A DNA stretch of 64,000 nt from Mastigias papua (lineage: Eukaryota > Cnidaria > Scyphozoa > Rhizostomeae > Mastigiidae): the NCBI GenBank assembly GCA_964019165.1, contig OZ025281.1, positions 3,541,240-3,605,239 on the forward strand, given 5' to 3'. The notes beneath the pieces were generated by a model. It was not told where the DNA came from. It saw only the letters and a list, made by a program, of their open reading frames with translations, and did not search any database. The translations under genes and the position numbers were made by a program. Within the stretch, counting starts at the first letter, position 1; each line of letters opens with the position of its first letter. Positions 39,601 through 51,746 of the stretch are shown piece after piece.

Positions 39601-42600
39601 TTTCAATTAACGTTTTGCTTTAAGTTATAACTGGAAACCAGTTGATTTGTGCCTACCTCAGATAAGCACATAGTAGACCCTAACCTTTTTTAAAGCTTTT
39701 AACACTAACCGCTTCCCAAGCCTTGATGTTGGCCCCGTAGAACTCTTGCAATCCTCTGCCCTTTCTTGTTTAAAATATTTGTAGATGGTGGTGGCCTTAT
39801 CATTAGTTATTGTCTCAGTTATGGTGTCCCTTGTTATTCTATCTCCTTTACCGACAAATGTCAACCTCTCAAGTGACAACGAAAACTGCCGATTCCACTC
39901 TTCTCATAATTCCTTTATGTGTCACACGAGCTCATATAAGTTTCTTCTGAATTAAAAGTGCAATCAGTCTTAATGACGAAACTATTGTACCAAAAAGAGC
40001 ATAAAATTAGGTTGTTAATTGCATTGCAGCTTTATCCTCTATGGGAAGGGCATGAACGATGAAATATCCTTTGATTCTAATTAGCCCTGAGTTTAATGTT
40101 AAGTAGGTAGAATAGACTGTGCGAAGCTGCTATCGAATAATATTCTTACAGGACATCTTGGACAGATCGAATAGATATGCTGTAATTCAGTTGTCTGATG
40201 ATGAGCACAATGTTAAGGCAAGTCGGTCGTATATTTATTTTACCTTTGCTTAATTATTGGTGCATTAATTTTATCCTTTAAAAGTCTTTGTACCACGCCC
40301 TGTATTGAATCTAGAATCAAATTAACCGTAGACACAGTATAAGTAGAACATTTTCGCTTCCATTTCTTCACCGTCCCTTGCAAATTTACTCCCTTTACTT
40401 TCCGAATACCTTCTTTAAGCAGAAAATAGCTCCACTCTCATACTGACTAGAGCTGGAGTGCAATGCTGCATTAGGAAACTGCTCATGCTCATCTAAAAGC
40501 CACACATTCTCTAGGTTTCCATAGGATTGACGTATATAGCTTCACCATCGTACCTTGATCATTGTGGGCAGTATAATGTATATAAAATTGTGATTAAATG
40601 ATGACGAAAGTAAGTTTGCTAAATATAGCTGATTGATAATATTTTTTAAAGCGAAGAACAAATTTGAAGTAGGATATTATGCGACATGATCTTAGCGGAC
40701 AGTTGCATTAGTAGTAATATTGTTCGCTATTATTCTTTTATATTAGAATGGAGAAAGGAATAACATCAGGAAATTTTTGGATTCTGGTATGAAATAATAT
40801 CATATAACAGTTGAATCAAATGAAATATTGATTGCTCATAACTCTGCTATTAGACACAAGGAGGACTTGCTCATAAGTTTGCTATTAGTATGGAGGACTT
40901 TGATAGCTTTGTCATACTGATAATAAAACAAGGAGAACGTTAACTATTTGATGGGGAAATGAGAATCATATGAACCCATTTCAAAGTTTTGTTGAGCGAT
41001 TTTTCTCCGTTTATGAGAAAACCTATAGCGAAAGTGTTCTAAATAGTAGACTCACCAGTATGATTCCCTAAGAAATTATCGCATAATAATATGTTTACTT
41101 TCTAGTTGGAAATATTTATATTATTCCTATCGATAATCATTGCTAGATAATATGAGAACGGTAGAACATCTTTCTATTGAAATAGAAGCGGAAGCAATTT
41201 GTCAGCAGAGTAAATTTGTATCTTTTTCTGCGCAACGATGTATCTTCCTGTCTTATCAACTGCCTTTGATTTTCAAGGTATTGTGTCTGATACATCAGTT
41301 AGAAGATCTAATGGGACGTCATCATTTGCTATGCATGAGGAGACACAAGACAATTGTACAGCCACACGTAAGTTATTTGCTGGATTAGGCCTGGTTCCCA
41401 TATAGCCATAACTGCCATTAAGGCTACCTGCGATGGCATTCTGCCATCTGTCATTTGCCTCGTAACCGGTACCGGAGGCACCAGCAACTACACCAGTAAC
41501 CAAGATTTTGTTTTTGGCAAAATATTATAATATCAAAATATCAAAATATTATGTTCTTTCCACTCTTTATTGTATGAACATCTCTAATTCTGTATGGTAC
41601 ATTTACCGGCTTGAATCTGTTATCAGAAAATTCTTCGTTCATCATGGAGCCTTGTTCCATCCTGTGCCTTCAGACTTGTATCTTTAGGTATTTTGAATGA
41701 TTCTCCATTCTCTCTGTTGATAGAACTGCCAGAAACGAATATAACTGATGTAGACAGTGACAACGAAAAGGAAGATGAGGCTGAGAATAACGAAGACGAG
41801 GTGGATAAGTTAAAGCATATTCAAAATAAGATTACTTTATTATGTTAAATATATTATCCTATTACTGTAAAGGCTACCTGTGAATGCCATAGTTGGCATT
41901 CATCTATGTTTTCGATAAGTCAATTGTGTATATGATAAAATCTGCAATACATTTGTAGCTTTTTCAAAGGCACATCAGAATTTTTGCTTTCTAATCGTAT
42001 CATACTTAAAAGGAATGTCTGTCAAAAGGGCAAAAACTTCCATGCGAGATCAAAGGAGCAGGGTTCTCAGGAGTTCGCAAAACCTCGAAAATCTGGAAAA
42101 CTCAGGGATTTTCTCTGGTCAGGGTATTTTTTCATGCTCTCAGTATTTTTGTTCCTTCATTGTCCGTAAATATGCAATGTAATTTCCTTGATCCGTCAAA
42201 CACTGCTTGGAAAAGTATTGAAAAAGTCAGGGAATTTTCTAAAATTTAGTCTAGAAAACCTGGAAAAGTCAGGGAACTGTTTTAAGGAAAGTCCTGAGAA
42301 CCCTGGAGGACTGTACGATTACACCACATTGGATATTCTTCCAGTACAACGCAAATTAAGACCCAATTAAAAGCTAGTGTTTATTGCAGTGGCCCGCACG
42401 TATATTTAGTTTTACTAGTTTTCCGTAGCGGTGAACTCTTTGCCATTTATTAGAAGGAGGGGGACAGAGACTACCAGACCACGAAAGCCACGGGTTGGCG
42501 CTAAAAGGAAAAGTGCTAGCAACTAAAAATTTTAGTATTCCTGCAAATTATTTGAAGGGGCTGTCTCGCTCACTCCTCCAAGTGTTCCCACTGTTTTGAG

Positions 42601-45600
42601 GCTGAAAACTTGGAGTGAAGGATTGACCCAGATTAATCTCTAGCCCCCTTGTTTACAAGTTGCCTTGGTGTCCCGCGTGTTGTTCCGGTCATCATGTTTT
42701 CCGACATAAGTTCTTGAGTAGCCTGAAGAGGGTACGGAGTCTCAATTCTATAAACATCCACTGTGCCCTGCAACACCCATGAGTTACTTATTGTAAAATT
42801 TTGAATACTAATCTCTAATTCCATGCTAACACAACAACACTGAAGCCATGCATATCAACTAAGGAAGCCTAGAATCAAACTTCGATATTTCATTCCTTTT
42901 GATGTCAGCTAAATTTCCATTCTGCTAGGCTGTATTTAGTTGTCACCTTTGCATTATGTTGTTCTGCAGTCAACCACCTATTTACAACACAGTTTCATCG
43001 TTATACACTCCATATTTGTAATATCCAAGCTTATAATGATAATAATTTCGCGGAAACTTGTCTTTCAAATGTGAGCAGAAAACTGGCAAGAATTCAGATA
43101 TTTCATCTAGTTTACCCCTTTTACTAAGATATCTGATACCTTTATATTAGCGTCTTCTTAACTACTATTAGTTCGTATTTCTTGATAGATCGAGGTACTC
43201 AATAATTTGTTTTAGGAGTCAGATGGAGGTGCGCACGATACTTTGCTGCCTCACTTGAAAACACCCGATGTAAGTACTATTGTTAAAGGCATTTTCAGGA
43301 TGCTCATATGATCACCAGAGATTAGTTAATTAGATCAAAGTTTGACAGCAATGACTCTAAATGCCTGGTTCTTGCCAAGGAAATATTTGGATTCCTCTTA
43401 TCTGAGATTTTCTTGAATGTCTTGAATGTGTTTTTGCAATAGATTGGAATATTAGAAAGCCCCGTGTTGCCAAAATTGTAAGGCATAACTGAAATTATGC
43501 CACAAATCTTCTAATGCATCCAGTTATCAGCACATTTTAAAAACATAATTGACGTAGTATTGGAATGATTTTAAACATCTGTGTAATGGTTCCTTAGTAG
43601 TAGCTTAGCTGTACTGTTCTGCAGTATCATGACCAATATTATTATCATTTCCCGTAGGTTGTTAAAGAGTTTAGATCTCGATGTAAAGTGCAAGGGAAGG
43701 AAAGTAAGCCCTTCATATTATACTCAGTTAAGGCCTGTTTTATCGACTCGTTACATGTTTTGTTTTAATCGAAGAGATAGCAATGTTCCTTTAATATGTG
43801 TAGTTTAGTAGGAGGATATTTCCAAGGAAAGTAAACTTCTTTATATCAAGCCAGTGTATACTGAAGTATGCTGAGAACTACTGAACCCTGAAGTGCAATA
43901 GTAATAGTGAAATACTGAAGAGCTTCAATGACTACACCTGTGCGACTACATCTTTATAGACAATGTTTTTGACTCGTTCAAATAGGTACTTTCAATTTTG
44001 GTAGTGTTTGGATTTTGATAGATTATGATTTTATCGAAAACAGTTGTTTTTGGCATCGAAAGACTTATACAATACATGAAAAATGAATCTTTAAATTGAT
44101 CTATTCAGTACTTACATATTACGATGTCATGATGGAGCCTTTTTATTATGATTTCAATTAATATTGTACATTCTATGTGTTTCAATACTTTATCTCTACT
44201 GTTTGACAGAGCAAAATCCTAATAAGCAGAAAAAGCTTAAGAGAATTGTCACGTGCTCTGATGATGAAGAAAATGATGAATGGAATTTGCAAACCTCAAG
44301 AAAGAGAACAAAAAAAAGAACTAAAGATGGCAAGTGAAATTCGTATAATAATTTCCAGATCGTTATCTATCCTTTGGTCATAAGTGGGAAACGGATCCAA
44401 TTGATTGGAGAAATTCCTCGATTTATCAAACAACCAGTAAATAGCACTTCAATAGTCTTTTATATTTCTATAGAGCGATGCAATGGCATATTTATCAATT
44501 ATGTATACCATGAATATCTTTAATTATAAAACCCTTGTAACTGTTGTCATTTGATATTTTACTATAGGCACGTCAAAAGCACGCTTTTCTGATACAAATG
44601 ATGAGATCACACCCCTTGCCAATATTGATCAAAACAATTTCGCTATACAGAGGTAAATTGGATACTATATTTATTATATAAAACTTCAATTAGTTGATTT
44701 TAGCTTCTGGGTTACAGAATTTTCCTTAAACATTTTGCCGCTTCATTAATGCTTTCACTTCCGTAGAACACCAATCTCTCTAGTCTCTTCAGTGTTTTCT
44801 TAAGTGCATCCAGTTGAGTTCCTCTGTCCATCTGTGTTCAATTCAATTCAAATACTCTAGATAGTTCATTATTTTATGCCTCACCTATTTATTTTTATTT
44901 TTTCCTGTTATCTAGAAAACATAGGGACTGGATGCCTGATAAGTTTTACTTCTGCAGTTATAAAATTTCCTTGGCTATACTATCGATTGATACAATATCA
45001 TCATATTTGTGACTGTTAATATTTTCTCGATATTCAAATAGTTAGGCTATTGCATTTCATTCAGTTCGCTCAACAAAGCTAGTCATCTGACTTTACTTTT
45101 TTAAAACTCTCCACCAGCTATGGTGTTGGACCTCTTTTGAATACACTAAGAGATAGAGTAACAGGGGAAATGAAGGTTTGTATTTGTTTGTTTCATGTCA
45201 ATTCATCACCATATTATTACCTTTCACTGTCCATCTATTGAATACAATGCTCGCTTTATCATCACCTCAAGCAAGATCCATTTTTATTTGTAAGAAATAC
45301 CAAATACTCTTGTAATGTGAAATTGTACGGGTTTCTTAAATATTAGGTGCAATATGATATAATGATTTCTTCAATTGGGGAGTGGTCTGCCTTGCCCTAA
45401 CCCTATTTGATTGTTTCCTTATTTTTTCAACTTTATTCCCCCTTCTCGAACAAAATCTCAAGTCTGATCTAACTACAGGTATAGCATAAGCAAGGGAAAC
45501 CTTTTTATAAGTTTAGAATTTAAAAACTATCATGTCTGAATTATTAACTCAGGGCTGTCATAAAAGGGGTTTTAATTGTGAATAACCCATCATGGTTATA

Positions 45601-48600
45601 GAACACAAACTATAGCTGGCCATAGTTTTATGAAGCTAGTGTTTTCTGCAATTCATCAGATCCAACAGAATGATGCACAGAACATCATAATAGGATTTAT
45701 AGGATTATGTTGCATTAATTAATATCTAATCTGGGTGTAAATATTCGAGTTAATCAATTGTAGGATAAGAACACTATCGTCTTGATATAATCATCCTTTA
45801 ATCTGGATTATTAGCTAGTATTAATTAATACAGATATGCGTTTTTGTAGATTACTACTTTTTGTGTTTGTAGAGAAAAGAAAGCGAATTGCAGAGGTTTA
45901 CGAGTGCAGCTGCAGATTTAGTAAATGATAAACTGAAGAAGATTTGGTCAGTACAGAGGGAAGAAAGGTATTGAGAACATTACCATCGGATTTAGACTGT
46001 TTACTTTCCTGGGTGATTATCCATTATATAAGGAGATTCACAATATATTACATTAATACTGTTATGAGTGCTTAACACCCGCTTCGCACATGCGCTAAGA
46101 AGGTTCAATCTCACCTTAATATATCAGGAAATTTGAATGTATTTGGATATCTTCCTCCTTATTTCAATATGAAATTGAAGGATTTGAATTAAAGCCCTTG
46201 TTGAGACAATTTCTACTTTTCTCTTGAATCTCGATTATTTTTTTCGTCTGATCGAGATTGTTAGAGGGAAGCAGCGGCTATTAGTTTAGCAACATTCTAA
46301 CTTTCTGCCAATTCTGCCAATTATAATTCATTTATCATCAATTGGTCGTTTTTCGTCTCTCATATTGTTTTGAACGTTATCCTATTTCATTGAGCCGCAT
46401 TTCACTGAGCAATTCATTCATCAACATTTTAATGTAACTCAGTGTAGCCATAAATATGCTATCTAGTTGCGGTGAATTGTCAATGGGTAACTCCAATTTC
46501 CTCTTTACTAAGTCTGCACCAAGATTCTACCATATGTACGGATTTATTTGATCTATAGGATACATACTTTTATCTTGAAATGATTGCACCTTTTCAAAAA
46601 CTGAAAGAAAACTAACATAGGTCATTATTGTGATTATTACAATTAAAGATAGCTGTTTCTTTTAAAGTTTATGTTTACTTCATTATACATATATGATTTT
46701 ACGATTTAATTAATTCACGAGAGGTGTCTCATTGTATTGTTATGACTGAATCATTTTTAGATTAGAATTTTTGTCTGGTGTTGATAAAAAGCTGAGAAAA
46801 GAAGTTGCTTCGATACGGCAAGATGCAGAACGTCAGCAAGAGCGACAAGAAAAGTTTTTGGTATGCATACAACTGCCACTGAATGTGCTCAATATTTTAT
46901 TTATATTTTAATCATATTACACTAAGTCAAAATGTGAAAATAGCACAAGTGCCAAGTTCGTAGAATGCATTGGATGTTTCCCATTATTTTGTACTTAATA
47001 GTTTCTGTACAAATTGAGTAAAGTATTTCTCAGGTTTTGGCATATATTCAATTATAGGCTTTTTTGTGATTCTGCTCTGCACATTCGTAAACTACACTGC
47101 CAGTAGATCATATACAACTAATCGCTGGTAAATAATATATTTTCAAAATATGTCCCTGTATGTATCAATATTGCACAAGGCGGTATGGGAAGAATGTACT
47201 TAAGGTTACGATATTTTATGTACATTTATACCCTGTATTGTCAATTATATTATGCCACTGTATTTATATATGTAAATAAACTATTTCCATTCTCAGGAGT
47301 TGGTGTTGGAGCACCAGCGAGAGAGCATAAAAGCGAGCAAAGATCAAATCAAAAGGTATTTTGAACTTGATATGATTTGGAAGCATTATTATTTGAGACT
47401 GTATAGAAATTACCTGCAATTCTTGCAAATGCTAACTCATAATGTGCTTTTGATCTGTGTACATGAAGACAATAGGATTTAGAGCAATTCACATGTTGGC
47501 AAATTCACGGTCCCTGATGATTTACTTCTCATTTAATCTTGATCACACGGAAATCAATATCCGTAAAGTCTCTTCGATAGCAATTGACAATGTACTAAAT
47601 ATGAATTGAAACTTTTAAGCTCCTCTGAGGTCCAGAACATCGTAAAATATATGTGGGTGCTGACTTTCCGATAATTGGGAAAGCAAGATTATTCTTCCAC
47701 CAAGCTATTTTGGGATCTGTCAATATGCATTCAAAACTTTCTTTAAGTAAACAGAAAGAGCTCGTTTGTTTCCTGGATTCTTTAATCAGAAAAGGATTCT
47801 TTCCATAAGCAGAAATGTGTCTGAAAAATGCGTCCCAGCTTGTTAGTGCGATATTGAATTGCATTCTTGTGGCATGGTTTTTATATAGAGCAAAACTGTT
47901 GGTACTACAGAACTTCACTATAGCACGAAAAAGCGGGAACATTCTTTTAGCATACTGAAAGCTTTTTTCGTCCGACACTCGTCAGAGTATGAAACGTCGA
48001 ATAGCGGCCGAAAGGTTAACCGAAATATATATAGCCAGATGCGGGTCCACGTGATATAATGAATAATGCCTCTGTATGGCCCTATGATTGGCCAATTAGC
48101 AGTAAACAATGGTGAATAGGTGCTAATTGGCCATCGTAGGGCAAAATAGACGTATTATTCATCATATCACGTGTACCCGCATCTGGTTATATATTTCGGT
48201 TCACCTTTCGGTCGCTACCCGACGTTTCATACTCTAACGAGTGTCGGACGAAAAAAGCTTTCAGTATGCTAAAAGAATGTTCCCGCTTTTTAGTGCTATA
48301 GAAAAGTGTTTTTGGTGAATGATCTTAACTTTCTTAAAGTTCCTCTTTCCCAACACTCTTATCGCTCACTTAGTGGTTCTTCCATCCAAATATGGCCAAA
48401 CATCCACCTTAGCATCATCTTATCACTGATGCGCACTTTTCTTCAACTATCTGGATTGGTTATATTGCATTTCGGTTCTATGCAACACAACTGTATAGAA
48501 GTAAACTTTTCCTTTCACTTGCACACTGGTTTCCTTGTCAGTTGGCACCTAACCTACCTTTCTCCAGTTGTTGTTACAGCCAGAAGTTGCCTCGCATCTG

Positions 48601-49762
48601 ATCCCGTCCTTGATCCTCAAAGCTGAGTTTTTGCAATGATCCGGTGATACTGGTTGTGTGCTGTCTGTGTAAGATAGCGGTTCATTTTGTTTTAGAATCA
48701 ACAACCTTGAAAATATAAACTCTACTTTACTCTCTGGAATCAAGGATTTGGAAAACAAGCACACGAAAAATGAGGTAACATTTCTACATCTATTTGTCAG
48801 TTACTTATTTCTTTTCTCGAACTCTGCAGAATAAAAGCTGACTCCCTACCATAAGAATTGTTATGCACTTACAGCTTGTAAAGGTTATGTTTTTTAATCC
48901 TGCGTCTACAGTTTTGCATTTGCTTTATGTCTTTATAAGTCTTAGTTTCCAAGCAAGCAGCTTTCTTTCTAATATGTTTTATGTCTTTAAAAGTCTAAGT
49001 TAGTATCTAGATAGAGTGAGTAGCCAACTGGTTGCTCGCTCACTGTCAGGCTAGTGGAGCAGTTATCTAGTAGAAACAGAAGTGGGTATGACGGTGAGAA
49101 GAGGTGTTGACTGCCCTACATGGCGAAGCCGTTCACTCTGTAGAGTTCTCTCGAAAAGTCTTTCTACAGTAGCACTATATGTGAATCTAGCATTTTAAAG
49201 CATAAATGTTGATGCAAGCCAATGGGACGCGAAATGTTTGACTTCTTATCACATTGTGGTAGAATATGTAGCTCTCATGAGACTAATAGGCGGCGAATTG
49301 AATATCCCAAAAATACTCTGATTTACAGAACTTTGCAGAAGAGCAACTTCGCAAGGAAATATCAAAACTGCATACAAAACTCCTACATGAATCGGTAAGC
49401 ACAGAAAACTTTCGTATAGAGTCATGACCGAATTGCGTGTCATGTGTTATACATCATATCACAAGTCTTTATATGATTTATCGTCATACCATTCATATCT
49501 ATGCCCACATATTATCTTGCAACAATGTACCGAGAAAAAATTGTCTATCAGTGTAAGAACATTTTGTGGAATTAACTAACTTGTAATGACAAAGTAACAA
49601 AAATTCTCCAAAGAAACCTGGAATGCTTATGATAGTGGTCCTTGATAGTCGTGTGTTATATCAACTTGGGATGCTTATCTATAAATTCTCAATAATTTTT
49701 AGCGAAGAAAAGAGATTCTGAATGTCAGAAAAACACTTCATACAGCTCTTTCAGCGATGTGA
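24949..49762 (+). CDS. SYCP2: Synaptonemal complex protein 2 (SYCP2) orthologue, 35 coding exons
   Basis: Exons: 24949-24990, 25949-26077, 27268-27333, 27545-27684, 28011-28117, 28249-28331, 28726-28814, 29334-29368, 29636-29778, 30113-30165, 30376-30421, 31291-31392, 31827-31893, 32973-33086, 33974-34239, 34971-35096, 35664-35792, 36371-36550, 37453-37617, 37802-38297, 38703-38950, 40152-40217, 40747-40786, 41724-41800, 43216-43269, 43658-43703, 44210-44329, 44568-44652, 45118-45175, 45873-45967, 46761-46860, 47297-47355, 48696-48774, 49329-49394, 49703-49762. Phases join throughout; the 3,831 nt encode 1,276 residues and a stop (human SYCP2 is about 1,530). The order is an ARM-like N-terminus, the SLR domain, a long basic/Ser-rich linker and a C-terminal coiled coil. 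The family forms the meiotic chromosome axis with SYCP3. Identity rests on DYDFQATLVEAV, GCRNFLNIMNKG and WVDFNLGS. Less certain: the acceptors at 27545 and 33974, the donor at 33086, and whether 5' non-coding exons exist. SYCP2L is the alternative, but the C-terminal coiled coil favours SYCP2. Confidence 0.9.
26470..26900. repeat. Possible old interspersed element in SYCP2 intron 2
   Basis: Runs of CAGGAAAAA, AAGTCAGGAAATTTT and GTCGGGAAAAACT resemble the AAAGTCAGGGAA-type interior of the elements at 32,109 and 42,059. No clear ends were found. Confidence 0.3.
28622..28693. repeat. 18-bp minisatellite, four units, in SYCP2 intron 6
   Basis: Four tandem units of GTAAGATTTAGCTCTACT; the last is diverged. 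It ends 32 bp before exon 7 (28726), and each unit offers a GTAAGA donor-like motif. Confidence 0.92.
32109..32420. mobile_element. Degenerate copy of the CAGGGTTCTC element
   Basis: It starts GCAGGGTTCTCGGAG and contains AACCTGGAAAAG and GAAACCTGGAAAAGTTAGGG, as in the better-kept copy at 42,059-42,305. It ends with a GAGAGTCCTG remnant. A doubled GGGGATTTTT(A/G)T(C/T)TGTTCA unit lies at about 32,198-32,240. Boundaries are approximate. Confidence 0.55.
33299..33822. repeat. Long CAT/CAC trinucleotide repeat in SYCP2 intron 14
   Basis: About 520 bp of ATC/ACC units with a pure ATC core near 33,598-33,687. It opens long His-, Ser- or Met-rich frames on both strands; these are artefacts of the triplet period and lie between two SYCP2 exons. 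Confidence 0.97.
33893..33944. repeat. Nested inverted repeat just upstream of SYCP2 exon 15
   Basis: The inner perfect 13-bp arms are AAACTACTTATAG (33,902-33,914) and its complement (33,918-33,930) with a 3-nt loop. The outer 8-bp arms are AAAGTTTA (33,893-33,900) and TAAACTTT (33,937-33,944). The structure ends about 30 bp before the proposed acceptor at 33,973. Confidence 0.85.
34791..34929. repeat. Duplicated intronic segment, copy 1 (copy 2 at 36,033-36,160)
   Basis: AGCATTGTTCGTGATAGCAA...TTACAATCATGCGTACTCAT...CCCAATCCTC is repeated 1.24 kb downstream with a few differences. This copy lies in the intron before exon 16 and the other in the intron before exon 18. The exons between them are not duplicated. 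Confidence 0.8.
35172..35652. repeat. Direct repeats of about 55 bp flanking an insertion-like segment in SYCP2 intron 16
   Basis: TGCCTTGCCAGGATTG begins both copies (35,172 and 35,599), which stay similar through a GTTTGA(T/A)TGACTT(T)AATA stretch. Between them is a segment that begins CAGTAGAACCTCGGTGTTCG and is rich in TTCGAAC words, as in pogo/Tigger-like elements. The second copy runs up to the acceptor of exon 17. Either a tandem duplication or an insertion with intron duplication would explain it. Confidence 0.6.
36033..36160. repeat. Duplicated intronic segment, copy 2
   Basis: The partner of 34,791-34,929, sharing GATAGCAACCTCTTCAAG, GTTACAATCATGCGTACTCA and CCCAATCCTC. It is slightly shorter owing to a gap in the middle. 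Confidence 0.8.
42059..42305. mobile_element. Short TIR element with CAGGGTTCTCAGGA ends in SYCP2 intron 24
   Basis: The left end is CAGGGTTCTCAGGA and the right end TCCTGAGAACCCTG, an exact reverse complement. The interior has repeated CCTGGAAAAGTCAGGG(A) words. No transposase is encoded and no clear target duplication was found, so the superfamily is open (hAT-like by the CAGGG start). An older copy lies at 32,109-32,420. Confidence 0.75.
45118..49762 (+). other. SYCP2 C-terminal coiled-coil exons (residues about 1,105-1,276)
   Basis: Exons 29-35 are seven short exons with heptad-like charged helices, for example DLVNDKLKKIWSVQREER, FLSGVDKKLRKEVASIRQ, INNLENINSTLLSGIKDLEN and FAEEQLRKEISKLHTKLLHE, ending HTALSAM then TGA. 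In the family this segment pairs with the SYCP3 coiled coil to build axis fibres. Its presence argues that this is a full SYCP2 and not the shorter SYCP2L type. Confidence 0.75.
47918..48301. mobile_element. Large foldback (palindromic) MITE in SYCP2 intron 32
   Basis: Nearly the whole 384 bp folds on itself: the left end CTATAGCACGAAAAAGCGGG pairs with the right end CCCGCTTTTTAGTGCTATAG, and the arms stay complementary through GTCCGACACTCG, GTATGAAACGTCG and CACGTGATAT up to a loop near 48,100. The arms are about 90% identical by eye. No protein is encoded; minus-strand frames over it are incidental. A decayed partial copy lies at 2,141-2,250. Confidence 0.88.
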
Positions 49763-50214
49763 GCCAGTGCAAGTTATGAATACTTTATTACTGTTTCCAT
49801 TTTCCTCTTAGTTAGATATTCTCTCGCAATTGATAAATTATACACGGCAATTGTAAATTGACAGCAGTTAGGAATCTGCAGGCTCATTCACTGAGCTCAA
49901 AACATTGAGAAATGACTAATTTTCTGTCTATTTGCTTCTACATTAGGTCCCAAACCTAAGTTCCAACTTGCAAGTTTGCAAGAGTACAGATTAGTCCTCT
50001 TTTCTTCGAAATACCTGTAAAGTCAACCTTACAAAATAGTCCACGTGACTTGCTGAGTTTCCTTTCTAGCAAGGTATTTTTAAGATATAGACAGTTTTAA
50101 GAAGATATAGGAGCTCTCAGCTACTCAAAATTATATGTGATGTGAATGAACTTTTTTTCGAATATTCTTTTATCACTCCACAGTATCGAGCAAAGCTTAA
50201 ATGAAACCAATATA

Positions 50215-50220
50215 AATAAA
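50215..50220 (+). promoter_or_regulatory. Candidate polyadenylation signal of SYCP2
   Basis: AATAAA 450 bp after the SYCP2 stop at 49,762, on the coding strand and before the tail-to-tail neighbour begins. Confidence 0.4.
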
Positions 50221-50981
50221 ACGAAGAAAACAGTCAAAGTTTGAATGATGTAAAAACCTCAAGGTTCAAAACTAGCAGTGTTTTCAGTTAAAATAGCCTA
50301 GGATAAGTCAAACTATCTGAAAGATGAGCAGCAAATGCCATATGCTAATTCGCTCATTTACTTTTCATTAATGTCCTTTGCTTGCTTGTTTTCCAACCAA
50401 CAATATAACTTTTCTTTCTGCTGAAGAGACCAGGCAATGATGACAAAAATTAAAACCTATGTTACCACTGCCATTCCTAGCTTGTCTGACCACTGCCCAA
50501 ATGGACCAGTTTGATTATCAGAGGACACTTGCATGGAAAGTGAAGAGGAAGTGACAAAATAGATTGGCTTTCACAAATTCTCTCCCAATTTATTAATCAA
50601 AATAAGTGTAGTTTTTCTCATACGACTAAAGCTAGAAATATTCGTTGTAATTAAACTGCTTAAATTACAGAAAGTATAATATTGGCAAATACTATCACTG
50701 AAAAATATCAGATCCCGGGCACTGTGCAACATCTGCATTTATATTAATACACATACATATATTGATCTAAATTCAACAGATTGTAAGTATTTGATCCCTA
50801 ATAATATGGCATGGTGTAGTTTGTAAGGCAATGATGCAGATATATCACAGAACATCCACTCCACAAAAACTTTCCTTACATGACAAACAACATGAATTGC
50901 TGCTATGGAGATGATTGAACACATTGTTGGAGGTGACAGGCTCATCAGCATGTTACACTGTTACTCTTATCATTCTATATG

Positions 50982-51184
50982 CAGGCCTTTCAATGAGTAC
51001 ATTAGATGCGCGCTGCCAATCGCGCGCGTGGGATAGTTTGCTCACACTAAAGATTCAATTGTTTGCGCTTTCCTTAGTACTTGGATGTATATTTTTCATA
51101 AAGCTGGCGTGAGTGACAAATCAAGCACGTGAACTGAGCTGGGCACGTGCCTGTGCGCTCGTGCACGTCTCATTGAAAGGCCTG
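50982..51184. mobile_element. 203-bp MITE with 16-bp TIRs and TATATG target duplication
   Basis: The ends are CAGGCCTTTCAATGAG and its exact reverse complement. The six bases TATATG flank both sides (50,976-50,981 and 51,185-51,190). The interior is GC-rich for this region, with clustered GCGCGC and CACGTGC words. It sits in the intergenic space between the 3' ends of SYCP2 and syntenin. Confidence 0.88.
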
Positions 51185-51746
51185 TATATGCAAACAGTGT
51201 ATATGTATTATGGGGGAGGGGGTGAAGAGAAGATGGCATTAAGATGTCTTTCTAATCTCAGAACAACCCTTGATAGCTGATTGTTCCTGTACTATTGAAG
51301 TGCATGCATTAATTTTCTTATTTGTGAAATCTAAACCATGCAGAAATATGCTGCAAGGCATGTGGATGCAGCATGATTTGGTTTATTGCTATATCGCAAC
51401 TGTTTCCTACTTTTGTTCATTGCACATGTCAACAGCTCTACTTTAAATGGCAAACATATCCAAAACACTTAAATATGCCCCAGAAGTGCATGGTTGAGAC
51501 TTACAGGGAGATATTCCTTGAATGTTGCTTTTAAAAATCGAAAACTATTTGATAAAAAAACTAACATCATAAAACAACAGTTGCTCATTTATTTGACAAA
51601 CAAAACACAAAGATATGGGCTCTACCTTACCAGTATAGCAAGCACAAATGATAGGTGTACGTAGCGATGTTATGCAGCTAAATACTTATGATTTTATCAT
51701 CGAATTACTAGTATACAATGCAGTCCAACAAAGTCATTTCGGTTTC

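Noticed and set aside
41145..41158. Possible 14-nt microexon of SYCP2 with AG and GT edges
   Set aside because: It would break the phase between exons 23 and 24, which join correctly without it.
47595..47978. 127-residue minus-strand frame
   Set aside because: It runs into the arm of the foldback element and has no recognisable domain; part of it recurs near 2,200 only because the element does.
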